This document shows positions 1 through 10,185 of a DNA stretch of 64,000 nt, piece by piece. How positions within the stretch are numbered: the first letter of the stretch is position 1; each line of letters begins with the position of its first letter. The stretch covers positions 124,001 through 188,000 of the forward strand of contig JBBHKE010001729.1 of assembly GCA_037447655.1 (NCBI GenBank), given 5' to 3'. Source of the stretch: Zygnema cylindricum (taxonomy: Eukaryota; Streptophyta; Zygnematophyceae; Zygnematales; Zygnemataceae). The position numbers were made by a program, and so were the translations under genes. Under the pieces are notes generated by a model. The model was given only the letters and a program-made list of their open reading frames with translations, searched no databases and was not told the DNA's origin.

Positions 1-759
1 GTGTTAGGTTATATAGTGTTTGATAAGTGAATAAACATTTCTACGCTGACAAATTCATTTAACGACAACTATTTACAGGATACATAGGTTCGGTTATGTA
101 AAAGTACGGATTAAGGTACGGACAAGAAATAAGTACCGCGAATTTGTTTCGATAGCGAAACGAATATCGCGCAAGTATTTATTACGGCTACGATTAAAAT
201 CTGCATTTAAACGGACCGCCGGAATAAATGCCGAGATCGCGGAAGAGGATTTCGCTGGTTTTTGGTCATCGCCACATCGGATGACATGTGGCAAAACAAC
301 ATTGGATCGCGGCATCTCCGGGAATTAAAGGAGCGAATCCGGATATAACATGTGTCGACATTTAGGCCATGTCGTACAATATCCGTACATAAAGTACACT
401 GACAGCTGTACTTTTGTGTACGAAAGTGCAATATGATTGGGTGCCGTACATCAGTAGATAGAGTTTTAGAGACATATAGGATTTAGAATAAATTGTTAGA
501 TAGGACCCTCTCTCACATAGAGCTTCTGTACAAAAGGTCAAATTTGTCTCTCCATAACTAATTGCTCAGGGGAGCAAATTCAGAGATTCTTTTTGCTATC
601 GACTTAAGGGAGTCTTCCCTTTACAAGGGTGGAGGTGGTCAAAGGTTTTGTCTGCCAGGGTGGTAGTTATTCTTGCTGAAACACAAAAGGGTCAGAGTTA
701 TCCTACAGGCTTTTTGCAAGCTGTCCATTTTGAGGACCTATCGATGTCTCAAAGTTGCA
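1..759 (+). mobile_element. 5' LTR (3' part) of Copia element I
   Basis: The left edge of the window lies inside this LTR. It ends in TTGCA directly before the primer-binding site. It is alignable by eye with the solo LTR at 13231-14270: both have the stretch around GGCTACGATTAAA, the CATGTCGTACAAT block and the final CTCAGGGGAGCAAATTCA region. Six GTAC cores lie between 370 and 452. The two short minus-strand reading frames here are not genes. Confidence 0.8.
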
Positions 760-774
760 GGTTATGGGCCCACC
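760..774 (+). promoter_or_regulatory. primer-binding site of element I, half-tRNA type
   Basis: GGTTATGGGCCCACC lies immediately after the LTR. It is the reverse complement of the anticodon stem-loop of plant initiator tRNA-Met (GGTGGGCCCATAACC), not of the tRNA 3' end. Priming from a tRNA cleaved in the anticodon loop is known for Drosophila copia and yeast Ty5. The ATG inside it (764) is also the first codon of gag. Confidence 0.75.
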
Positions 775-1890
775 CTCTAGGGTACCCATCTTTAATAGAA
801 CTGGTTTCATATACCGGGAAAGTATGATGACAGGACCTCTCTGCGAAAAAAAGATTTGGGGGATAGTGAGTGGACGAGTGGGGCGTCCATCAATTCTTGG
901 AATCCCTCCAGGGTTTGGAGGAAGCAGATTCACAAAGAAAACAGATCCATCTTCAACGGAGGAGACAAAGGAAAGGGAGGTGGTGGACAAAGGAACGGAG
1001 AAGGAGACGACCACACCAATAGCAACTGGTTCGGCATTCATGTCACCTATTCCGAGGAACGAGGAGAATGATACTGATACCTGGGACTTCAACAATATGG
1101 CGGCAAAGCACTTCATTCTCCGCCATCTTACTCAAAGGCTTGCATGTCCTCATTTGCATGTAGAAAGGGCTTCCGATCTTTGGATGGCTCTCATAGAGAT
1201 GTACCGAAGTGGTACGATTCAGCAACAACAGTTGGATGATTAGAAAGTTAAGGAGTATGTATACAAAAGGGGTAAGATGTTGGATTTTTGCAATGAGCTT
1301 GCTACACTTTTCATGGAGCTAGAGAGTGCTGGAAAAGAATTTAGTGAAAAGGAAAAGGTTAACTATTTACTAATGAAGTTACCCGATGAGTTCGAGAACA
1401 TAGTCAACCGTGTGCAGGACTTGTCGGACTCAAGGTGGATATGGAACTCAGTGGTAGGAATTATTCTCGTGTGGGAGAATACGATTGAGATCCGAAGGGG
1501 AGGAAAGAGTGGGCAAGCCTTGGCGGCTGGGACCAATTGGAGGAACAAGGATTCTTGAAGACCGGTCGGAAATTACGGAGGGGGGGAGCAGAAAAATCAG
1601 ACCGACGAGTTTGGACCAAGTGCTCCCAAGGGTTTATGTCATTTCTGTAAGTAACCAGGGCACTATATGGCGGAGTGCACTAAGCTAATCGAGCTTCGGT
1701 TAAAGGAGGGGCAGATCGCTGGAACCCCAAGAGGAAAGAAAAGGGCCCTTGTGACACAAGTACATGAGGTGGAATTCGAAGACGAGGACAATGAGCTCTT
1801 ATTGGATGAGGAGTTGGAAACGACAAACGAGGTAGAATTTCCACGAAAGCAGAAATGTGCTTTCGGTGGGTTGAAAAGTGAAGCAGGTTG
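764..1890 (+). pseudogene. Copia gag (UBN2-type) with zinc knuckle, element I
   Basis: This would encode the capsid/nucleocapsid protein that packages retrotransposon RNA. Reading starts with MGPPSRVP at the ATG in the primer site, as in elements III and IV. A UBN2-like core follows, recognisable from pieces such as LPDEFENIVNRVQ, then a CCHC zinc knuckle at about 1637-1679 (CHFC..PGHYMAEC), in which a stop replaces a residue. Stops at 1241, 1556 and 1889 and a change of frame between the pieces make it non-functional. The conserved KCAFGG motif ends the region just before protease. It is homologous to the gag of elements II, III and IV. Confidence 0.85.
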
Positions 1891-2326
1891 AATTGTAGAT
1901 TCAGGTGCCTCCATGCACATGAGTAAGGATAAACACCTTTCACTAAGATAAGAAAGATTCCCACCGTAGAGATAGAGTACGGAGATGGGAGGATAGTCAC
2001 TACTACTCTTGTAAGATTGGTAGATCTGAAAGTGTTAGTAGAAGGAAAAACTTCCATAGTTACATTCTCCGATGTATTGTTTATTCCGCAACTGAACAAA
2101 AACCTCATCTTTAGGTCTGTATTAGATGACAAGGGTTTTGATACTAACACTAGGAAAGGAGTCCTTACTGCTAGTTTTGAGGAGGAAGTCTATTTCACTA
2201 CTGAAAAAGGTAGCCAAGGGATGTTTCGGCTGATTTTAAGCAATGAAAAAAAGAAACTATATTATGCTAATGTTCATGATATTATGATGTGGCATAAGAG
2301 GCTTGGTCATGTGAATCTAGATTAGT
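1888..2326 (+). pseudogene. Copia aspartic protease region, element I
   Basis: The catalytic signature IVDSGASMHM begins just after the stop at 1889-1891, with the active-site Asp codon at 1898-1900. The downstream EYGDG and VLFIPQLNKNL segments are typical of Copia proteases. The enzyme would cut the Gag-Pol polyprotein. The stop in front of IVDSG, where the relative at 10700 has W, and a nearby frameshift show that it is inactive. It lies directly downstream of gag and upstream of integrase, the normal Copia order. Confidence 0.85.
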
Positions 2327-3270
2327 TAAGAGAGATGAAAAAGATGGGAGTGGTGGAAGGGATTCAATTCGGTGAGAGTGAGAATCTAAGTGATTGTAGT
2401 CGATGTGCTCAAGGTAAAGCACACAGATTACCCTTTCCCAAAACAACCACTTATAAGGGAGAAAAAATTCTAGATTTAGTACACACTGATATTTGGGGAC
2501 CTGCCAAAGTGCCCTCACCCAGGGGGAAGAGATTTATGATGACTATCACTGATGATTGTTCTCGCTATTCTAGGGTGTATTTTTTGAAAAACATTCAGAA
2601 GCTCAGGATTGTTTTAGACAATATAAAGCATGGAGCGAAAAACTCCATGAAACTCCAATCAAGAGAGTAAGGAGTGACAATGGTGGCCAATATACTTCTA
2701 ACCACTTTGAGGATTTTTTGAGGGAAGATGGAGTCCAACACCAAAAGACAGTTATAGAAAACCTAGAACAGAATGGGGTAGCTGAAAGATTAAACAGGAC
2801 ACTAACTGATAGTGCTAGAAGTATGTTGTCGGATAAAAAGATAGGAAAAAGGTTTTGGGCAGAAGCAATGAACTGTGCTAATTACCTCAAAAATAGAGTT
2901 CTTACTTCAGCTATAAAAGGTCAAATACCTTATGAGAGATGGACCGGCCGGAAACCAGACATATCTCACTTAAAGGTTTTTGGTAGTCAAGTATTCAATC
3001 TAGATACAGATTGGTCTAATTGGAAGCTAGATCCTAAAGGAAAACCGGGATACTTATTAGGATATGATGAGGATGTTAAAGGATACAAAGTTTATGATCT
3101 GAAAAGGGAAGATATAATCTTAGTAAAGCATCTAGTAGTTATGGATGAAGGGAAGTCTGTGGATCCCTTCAAGTATAAAAAGTCAGTAAAAATCAGATTT
3201 GTGCTAGAAAACTCCGATGACTTTGAGTTTCCTACTATCCAGGTTTTAGAGAAGATGACATTCTTGTAGA
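2281..3270 (+). pseudogene. Copia integrase, element I
   Basis: The HHCC zinc-binding domain is visible (WHKRLGHVN, then CSRCAQGKAH at about 2395-2424). The DDE catalytic core follows: first Asp in HTDIWGP at about 2488, second Asp in RSDNGGQY at about 2676, and Glu in ENLEQNGVAER at about 2758. The second half (to about 3270) carries the C-terminal KVFGSQVFN and GYLLGYDED motifs. It would insert the cDNA into the host genome. A stop at about 2323 and a frame change at about 2668 break it. Integrase lying before RT identifies the element as Ty1/Copia rather than Ty3/Gypsy. Confidence 0.9.
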
Positions 3271-3499
3271 TACAAATCAGACCGAAAAGGACTCGGCTGC
3301 GAAAACTCCAGTGACAAATCTACGCGAAGCGAAAGACGTGGTGGAAATTGATTCAGAATCAAGGGACACAAAGAAGCCGAGAGTGTTCGAAAGAACCCAC
3401 GAGAACCATCTATTCCGGCCACAAATTTTTAAGGGGAAGGAGAAGTAGCAAAAGATTGCAAGAAAAACAGGTTAATAACAAGGTAACAAAACTATCTCA

Positions 3500-4278
3500 T
3501 CAAGAGGAGCCTCAGACTTATAGAGAGGCGATGACTTGTCAAGAAAGGAACCGATGGAAGACAACCATCAATGAGGAGATGACCTCAATTATGGCAGCCG
3601 ATACTTAGGAGCTGGTGGATTCTCCACCTAATCGAAAACCAATCGGTTGTAAGTGGGTTTTCAATTTAAAACTGAACCCCGATAACACTATTGAGCGTTA
3701 CAAAGCCCGATTACTGGCAAAAGGATTTATACAGAAAGAAGGAATCGACTACGAGGAAACCTTTGCCCCGGTCGTCAAATTTTCCTTCGTCCGCATACTT
3801 CTCAGTCTGGCAGCAGCAAAAGACATGGAGGTGCACCAGATGGACATCAAGACAACCTTTTTGCACGGAAAATTGGAAGAGGAGATCTTCATGCGACAAC
3901 CCGAAGGATTTGTGGTGGAAGGAGAGGAGAGTAAGGTATGCCCGCTGATCAAATCCCTTTATGGTTTGAAACAGGCGCCTCGACAGTGGAATACGAAGCT
4001 TGATGAGTTTTTTACCGTTCTGGGATATATCCGGATCAGCTAAGATCACTCGATCTATGTTTTTAAAGATGAGGAAGGTTTTATATTTATTGCAATTTAT
4101 GTTGATGATTTGCTTGTTTTAAGTAAATCAATGGAAAAAATTAATAAACTGAAAACCGATCTTAAGAGGAGATTTGAAAAGAAGGATACGGGGGAGGCAA
4201 AATATATTTTGGGAATTCAAGTAGAAAGAGACCGAGAAAGAAAGATTATAAAACTGACTCAAAAGGATGCAATAGTGA
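3500..4278 (+). pseudogene. Copia reverse transcriptase, truncated, element I
   Basis: RT core motifs are present: CKWVFNLKLN, YKARLLAKGF, FAPVVKFSFVR, HQMDIKTTFLHG, SLYGLKQAPRQWN and the catalytic YVDD at 4098-4109. An in-frame TAG at 3607-3609 replaces the usual Trp of TWELVD, and a TAA lies at 4042-4044. The domain stops at KLTQKDAI, where the LTR of element II begins (TGTTGAAA at 4279). RNase H and the 3' LTR of element I are therefore missing here. The enzyme would copy retrotransposon RNA to cDNA, but this copy cannot. Confidence 0.9.
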
Positions 4279-5186
4279 TGTTGAAAAATATTAATTATTA
4301 TTTAATTTTTAATTTAGACTCTATAGTAAAGAGAGGGAGAGAGTCACCATAGCTGCCGCCACAGTCAGAAAGAAATAGGCAGACAGGCATGCAATCAAAC
4401 AGATTGATAGATTACCAAAATGCTGCCTTTAGCAGGATTTGAACATGGGTCTACGGAGTACTATATAGATGTACGCCTTATCCACCTGGGCGTTAACGAA
4501 ACGATACACATATATGGTCCGGTAATTAATTTAAGTGTTATAGAAACGTCACTCTGACTTAAACAGACCAAAATTGACGAAACGACATCTATAGTCAAAC
4601 GCCGCTCGCGGACGCGAATCTAACCGTGTAAAATAAATGATCGGACGACCTTCGTTGCCCCCGCCAAACCCGAATGAATCTTCGGCGGCTTCCGGACAGC
4701 GCGGCGGGCTTTGCCACGTGGTGACACATTATTGGACGTCGGGAAAGATGGGTGGAGGAACGATGGCTCCCAAGTTGACAAGTGTCGACCAGAAGGCCAT
4801 GTTGTACAATGGCCGTACAAGAAGTACAATCGGCCACTGTACCTTTTTGTACTATACACTCTTTTGATTGGCCTAGGGTAGAGTAGTAGGTAGTTATGAG
4901 TAGGAGTTAAGGGACTTAGCGTATTTGAGGCGCCTCTCTCCTGGTGACCTTTTGTATTTATAAGCCATCTTTGGCCAACCATAACTTACTGCACAGGGGA
5001 GCAAATTCAGTGATTATCTTTGCGTTTGACTCAAGGGAGTCTTGTCCTGACAGGGGTGAGGGTGGTCAGAATATTTGTGTGCCTCGGCGGCACTTATTGA
5101 GTGAGAAAGCGAAAGGGGCAAATATTATCCTAGAGGCTTTACATAGGCTGCTAATTTTATGGGTTAATGGAGACCACATAATTTCA
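4279..5186 (+). mobile_element. 5' LTR of Copia element II
   Basis: This 908-bp LTR starts with TGTTGAAAAA inside the RT of element I and ends with TTTCA before the primer site. Its middle contains an antisense tRNA-like module (4431-4497), a CCACGTGG G-box and five GTAC cores between 4795 and 4856. The 5-bp flank AGTGA (4274-4278) should recur after the 3' end of element II, but that end is not preserved in the window. Confidence 0.8.
4431..4497 (-). repeat. tRNA-like module within LTR II
   Basis: Read on the minus strand, the stretch has an A-box/D-arm-like part (GGTGGATAAGGCG) and a B-box-like GTTCAAATCC at 4435-4444. The acceptor stem is not preserved, so it is tRNA-like rather than a tRNA gene. 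The same module, also antisense to the LTR, occurs in the LTRs of element III. Confidence 0.6.
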
Positions 5187-5201
5187 GGTTATGGGCCCAA
5201 C
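5187..5201 (+). promoter_or_regulatory. primer-binding site of element II, half-tRNA type
   Basis: GGTTATGGGCCCAAC follows the LTR directly. It differs by one base from the iMet anticodon-arm complement seen in elements I and III. The embedded ATG at 5191 is the expected gag start. Confidence 0.7.
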
Positions 5202-6016
5202 CTCTAGGGTGCCTTTATTTAATTGATCTGACCTTCTTTATTGGGAAATGATGATGTAGGGAGAACTTTTTGAGAAGCACCTATGGGGCATAGTGTCTGG
5301 GCAAATTCGATGTCCACCTCCACCTGGGTTTGGAGGAACACGTTTTTCTGGCGCCTCCACCACCACAGCCACCATCACGAACGATGAGGAGGAAGGGGAG
5401 GAGATAATCATGGAAGGAGAAAAGGGGGGAGTTACTTCTCAAGGGACTCCATTATCAAGGATGATACCGGCAGCAGCACCACCTGCAATGGTGACAAAGA
5501 GTCAGCCCGAACGGTCAGAATATGAAAATTGGAACTATAAGGACAAGGTGGCTAAGCTACTAATTCTCAAAAGTGTAGTGAAGGGTTGCCATTCTTTTTA
5601 TGTATGTTACATCTTCCTCTCAGATTTGGGTATCTCTTGTAAACAAATATAAAAGTGGGTCATTGCAGCAGCAACAGCTAGCATAAAATAAGATTTCAGC
5701 TTATACTTACAAAAGACGAAGTATGAAGGATTATTGGAATGATTTAGGAGCATTATTTGGAGAACTAGAGAGTGCAGGTAACTCATGGTTTGAGAGACAA
5801 AGAGTAAATACAGTGATAATGAAACTACCTAAAGAGTATGAGAATATCATTAATTGGTTGCAAGATCTAGGTGATAGCAATAAGAATTGGGATGATACAG
5901 TGGGGATGATTTTAGTGAAAGAGAGTACGCTAGAACTTAGGAGAGGAAGTCTGAGTGTTCAAGCATTGGCTGCAGGATCTGATTGGCGGAAGCGTGATGT
6001 GGAAAAGGGAAAGGAT
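5191..6016 (+). pseudogene. Copia gag, 5' part, element II
   Basis: This is the capsid region of element II. PPPGFGGTRFSG and the acidic linker are shared with elements I and III. The second half (5723-6016) has LPKEYENIINWLQDL and RRGSLSVQALAAGSDW. Stops occur soon after the start, at about 5651 and between 5680 and 5723. The reading frame is interrupted at 6016 by element III and resumes at 10186 after the 5-bp duplication AGGAT. Confidence 0.8.
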
Positions 6017-7108
6017 TGAAATTCTATGGGCTCCATTGCCCACAGAATTCGCAGATCCAAAAGAAGCTAATCTAGATAGTGCCGACTCCAAGTTGATATA
6101 AACCCAAATAAATGATCCCTTGACAATAAGAACCCCAATATACCTTCACCCCTGTGAAGAGAAGACCTTCTGTGTGCTCAGTTCCACCACAAAATGCGAA
6201 GCTTCAATATGTGTTTTGGACAATATTCCCCACTTTGACTTTCCCACTGAATAAGTGCCACCCTGGCACACAAAGACTCTGACCGACTACACCCTTGTGT
6301 AGCTTGGACTCCCCTGAGTCCGTAGCAAAAAGAATCACTGAATTTGCTCACCCGAGCATTAAGTTATGGCTGGTCAAAGATGACCTTTATAGTTACAAGC
6401 TCACTTAGAGAGAGGTACCGAAATATCACTAAGTCTTAGTCTGCCTACTCATGACTACCTACTATTAAACCCTAGTCCAATAGGAACACTATAAAGTACA
6501 AGAAGGTACAATGGGCGATGTACTTATTGTACAACCATTGTACGACAAGGTCTACAAGGTGACACCTGTCATATCGGAAGCCATGGTTCCTCCTCCCATC
6601 TTCTCCGGTATCAAATAATGTGGCGCCACGTGGCACCGCGTGACGCTATATCCGTATGCCGCCAAAAAGCTCACTTCGCGTGGCGGCTATAATTCCGGCC
6701 GTCCGATCAAAACATAATTTACACGGTTCAGATTCGCGTACATGCAGAAATTGCTCATTTTGGTTAGTCTGCTGTTAATTAGCTGTTTCGTTAATGTTTA
6801 TATATTTATGAAACCCGTCACGTGTATCGTTTCGTAAGTAACTTAATGGATAAGGCGTTGGTCTATTTAGTAGACTACAGACCCCGGTTCAAATCCGGCC
6901 GGCGGCAGTATTTTGCTAAAACTAGTAAAATACTTTCTAATTCATTCTTCCTCCTTCTAGATGATGCGGCAACCATGGCGTGCCTTTGGTCCTCTCTTTC
7001 TCTCTCTTTACATTCTAACTAAAATATAGAAGTGAACTATTAGTCACCTCTTTTCAACACTCTATTTATTTTTCCAACACAGACCTAGAAAATACATAAA
7101 TTTCAACA
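6017..7108 (-). repeat. 3' LTR of element III
   Basis: On the minus strand it runs from TGTTGAAATTTATG to CATAGAATTTCA, 1,092 bp, near-identical to 9094-10185. It contains five GTAC cores (about 6505-6555), GCCACGTGGC and a tRNA-like module on the plus strand at 6833-6907. Confidence 0.9.
6833..6907 (+). repeat. tRNA-like module with A and B boxes in 3' LTR III
   Basis: The A-box-like sequence is TAACTTAATGG (6839-6849) and the B box is GGTTCAAATCC (6886-6896). CTT..AAG can form a D-stem, GGTCT/AGACT an anticodon stem and CCGG/CCGG a T-stem. No matching acceptor stem is present, so it is a degenerate tRNA relic with an intact-looking Pol III promoter. Confidence 0.7.
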
Positions 7109-7125
7109 CTCCCCTTATTTTCTAG
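7109..7125 (-). promoter_or_regulatory. polypurine tract of element III
   Basis: The minus-strand sequence CTAGAAAATAAGGGGAG lies immediately upstream of the TGTTGAAA that starts the 3' LTR. This is the expected plus-strand primer position. The same tract borders element IV and the Copia fragment at 39968. Confidence 0.8.
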
Positions 7126-7137
7126 TCTACTTTCTTT

Positions 7138-9089
7138 TCAACTCCCACTAAACACAAAATTATTTTTTTTCTTCTTTTTCCTTTTCTTCTTTCTTTTCTC
7201 CTCATTAAACTCTAAGTGAATACCCTTGTATTTAAAGAAGTGTGTTAGATGAACCGAAATAATAATTACATCACAAAATTTATTTTGCATGCCATTTTTC
7301 ATAAATCCGAGAAAATACTTTATCCACCTCATTTCTTTTCCATCCTCACTAAATCCAATTTTCCTCTTGCAATTCAAACAGCCAGCCCCATCTCCAATCT
7401 GCAACACACACCCAGATGCTAACCCTCTTACAGGCACACCTTCATAAATGCCATCACTCTCATTAGTGATGTCAAACCCATTACTCCCCATATTTATCGT
7501 TATATCAAGATTCCCCACTAAGTTCCTCATAAAATCTACATTTTCCGAGCTCATATTTTTATCCATGATACTCACCCCATTTTCTGAATTTTCCTCACTC
7601 TCTCCCATGGAATTCTTTCCACTATCACTTTCTATAATGATTCCCAAAGAGTATTTCTCCTCCCCTAAACTTTTCATTAAATATTTCTTTTCTCCCCTAT
7701 TCTTTAAAAACCCCTCTAGTTTTACTTCTCCCCTTTCCTCCAAATCCGTTGAAGTCACACTTTCCAACCAGTTTTCTATTTCCAAAATATTTATAAAATT
7801 ATCCTCATTATTTTTATTTTTCCCTTTTTCATTTATGTATCCTAGATTTGACTTTCTCATTTCTAAGTCATACTTTTTACACTCTTTCACATCCTCATCA
7901 TTTCTAACTCCCTCAAGTACCTCCCTTCCTCTTACTTCCCTTATACCTCCAAAAGCACATCGTTGCTTCCGTGTAATTTCTGTGTACTTCTCTCTCTTCT
8001 CCATTCTACCGATGTGAAGAAGCTCCAAAATTTCTTCATCCTCTTCATCCTCTTCCCTTTCTTCCTCCTCATCCACATTCCAACTTCTAAGTTCTTCCAA
8101 ACAAGGGCATTCCTCTATATAATGACCCGGTTCCCTACAAAAGAAGCAAACACCCTTTTTCAAAGCTCCCCTTTCTTTTCCTCTCCCTCTCTTTCCACCA
8201 AAGTTCCGATAAGGTTTACCTTCGTCTTTCTTCCTCTCATCACGCTTCCGCTCGTCACCGCGTTCCTCTCATCACGCTTCCGCCAATCACCACCAGCTGT
8301 AAAGGCAGTTACCCTCTCACTTCCCCTACGAAGCTCCAAAGTGCTTTCCCTCACAAGAATTATCCCCATGGTAAAGCTCCAAGTCCATGAGGAGCCATCC
8401 ATTGCCTGCATACGATTAATGATGTTTTCGTACTCATCTGGGAGTTTCATGAGTAGTGTATTGATCTTTCTCTCCTCAGATTCTACATACCCCGCACTAG
8501 CAAGCTCAACATATAACGCAGCAATATCATTGCAAAACTCTATCATGTTACCGCCTTTATAAACATAGGCCTCTATTTCCTGTTTTACTAACTGCTGCCT
8601 CTGAATAGTCTCACTCTTATAAATCTGCCTTAGTGTTTCCCATATTTCCGAAGACTTGGTAAGACTTAAAAGAGTGATAGCTATGGACTTAGACACATAT
8701 CTAAGTATAAGATGTTTTGCTATAGTGTTTTTATACTCCCAAATTTTACTATCATTTTCTTCAGTTTTACTTAAAACCCCTCTAAGTGAAGATGTGGCGG
8801 AGAGCATAGCTCCCCTCACCATAAGTGTCCCTTTATCATTCTCCCCTTTTCCCCCTTCCATCACAATATTTTTACCTTCACCTTTCGTTGCATCTGAACT
8901 CCGGTTGATATTCTGGGCAGCCTCAGATGGTTCTCCACAGTAAGCTCCTCCAAAACCAGGTGGCGTACATCTCACTTGTCCCGAAACAATTCCCCATAAG
9001 TGCTTCTCGAAAAGCAATCCCTCCATAATAAACTCCCAATAAGTGAAGTCTTTTCCATCAAACATAGGCACCCTAGATGGTGGGCCCAT
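7138..9089 (-). pseudogene. gag fused to novel C-terminal region (element III), one frameshift
   Basis: The likely start is the ATG inside the primer site (9089). First part (9089 to about 8262): MGPPSRVP, an acidic linker, then a UBN2-type capsid core (WEYKNTIAKHLILR, LPDEYENIINRMQ). A 1-base deletion near 8262, relative to the same place in element IV, moves the frame. The second part continues in the other frame with NFGGKRGRGK, a CCHC knuckle CFFCREPGHYIEEC, an acidic stretch and CAFGG. In complete relatives CAFGG is followed by protease. Here about 230 residues of unrecognised sequence follow, including SDGIYEGV, GLASGCVLQIGDGA, MRWIKYFLGFMK and a Lys/Arg-rich tail, ending at 7138. The region is conserved in element IV, so it is not random filler. 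Confidence 0.8.
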
Positions 9090-9093
9090 AACC
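9079..9093 (-). promoter_or_regulatory. primer-binding site of element III, half-tRNA type
   Basis: The minus strand reads GGTTATGGGCCCACC directly after the 5' LTR (which ends TTTCA). It is an exact complement of the plant iMet anticodon arm and is identical to the site of element I. Confidence 0.8.
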
Positions 9094-10185
9094 TGAAATT
9101 CTATGGGCTCCATTGCCCACCGAATTCGCAGATCCAAAAGAAGCTAATCTAGATAGTGCCGACTCCAAGTTGATATAAACCCAAATAAATGATCCCTTGA
9201 CAATAAGAACCCCAATATACCTTCACCCCTGTGAAGAGAAGACCTTCTGTGTGCTCAGTTCCACCACAAAATGCGAAGCTTCAATATGTGTTTTGGACAA
9301 TATTCCCCACTTTGACTTTCCCACTGAATAAGTGCCACCCTGGCACACAAAGACTCTGACCGACTACACCCTTGTGTAGCTTGGACTCCCCTGAGTCCGT
9401 AGCAAAAAGAATCACTGAATTTGCTCACCCGAGCATTAAGTTATGGCTGGTCAAAGATGACCTTTATAGTTACAAGCTCACTTAGAGAGAGGTACCGAAA
9501 TATCACTAAGTCTTAGTCTGCCTACTCATGACTACCTACTATTAAACCCTAGTCCAATAGGAACACTATAAAGTACAAGAAGGTACAATGGGCGATGTAC
9601 TTATTGTACAACCATTGTACGACAAGGTCTACAAGGTGACACCTGTCATATCGGAAGCCATGGTTCCTCCTCCCATCTTCTCCGGTATCAAATAATGTGG
9701 CGCCACGTGGCACCGCGTGACGCTATATCCGTATGCCGCCAAAAAGCTCACTTCGCGTGGCGGCTATAATTCCGGCCGTCCGATCAAAACATAATTTACA
9801 CGGTTCAGATTCGCGTACATGCAGAAATTGCTCATTTTGGTTAGTCTGCTGTTAATTAGCTGTTTCGTTAATGTTTATATATTTATGAAACCCGTCACGT
9901 GTATCGTTTCGTAAGTAACTTAATGGATAAGGCGTTGGTCTATTTAGTAGACTACAGACCCCGGTTCAAATCCGGCCGGCGGCAGTATTTTGCTAAAACT
10001 AGTAAAATACTTTCTAATTCATTCTTCCTCCTTCTAGATGATGCGGCAACCATGGCGTGCCTTTGGTCCTCTCTTTCTCTCTCTTTACATTCTAACTAAA
10101 ATATAGAAGTGAACTATTAGTCACCTCTTTTCAACACTCTATTTATTTTTCCAACACAGACCTAGAAAATACATAAATTTCAACA
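9094..10185 (-). repeat. 5' LTR of element III
   Basis: This 1,092-bp partner of the LTR at 6017-7108 is practically identical to it, so the insertion is young. Its tRNA-like module on the plus strand is at 9910-9984, with B box GGTTCAAATCC at 9963-9973. Confidence 0.9.

Larger units (their letters stand above)
6017..10185 (-). mobile_element. gag-only LTR retrotransposon III (whole element)
   Basis: This is a complete 4,169-bp minus-strand element with TG...CA ends and a perfect 5-bp target duplication AGGAT (6012-6016 and 10186-10190). Both LTRs are 1,092 bp and look almost identical; one difference was noticed (CACAGA/CACCGA near 6045/9122). The order on the minus strand is 5' LTR, half-tRNA primer site, a gag-like reading frame fused to an unknown region, polypurine tract, 3' LTR. 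No protease, integrase, RT or RNase H motif is present in the 1,985-bp interior. It inserted into the gag of element II. It must depend on enzymes from another element, presumably a complete Copia relative using the same primer site. Confidence 0.9.

Noticed and set aside
6833-6907. Functional tRNA gene
   Set aside because: A and B boxes are present but no acceptor stem pairs and the anticodon arm is displaced. It is repeated in both LTRs, so it is a tRNA-like module.
7448-8562. Long plus-strand reading frames opposite the gag of element III (and 15037-16023 in element IV)
   Set aside because: Antisense shadows of the purine-rich gag extension. They are Ser/Leu/Phe-rich, lack domains, and the minus-strand frames carry the zinc knuckle and capsid motifs.
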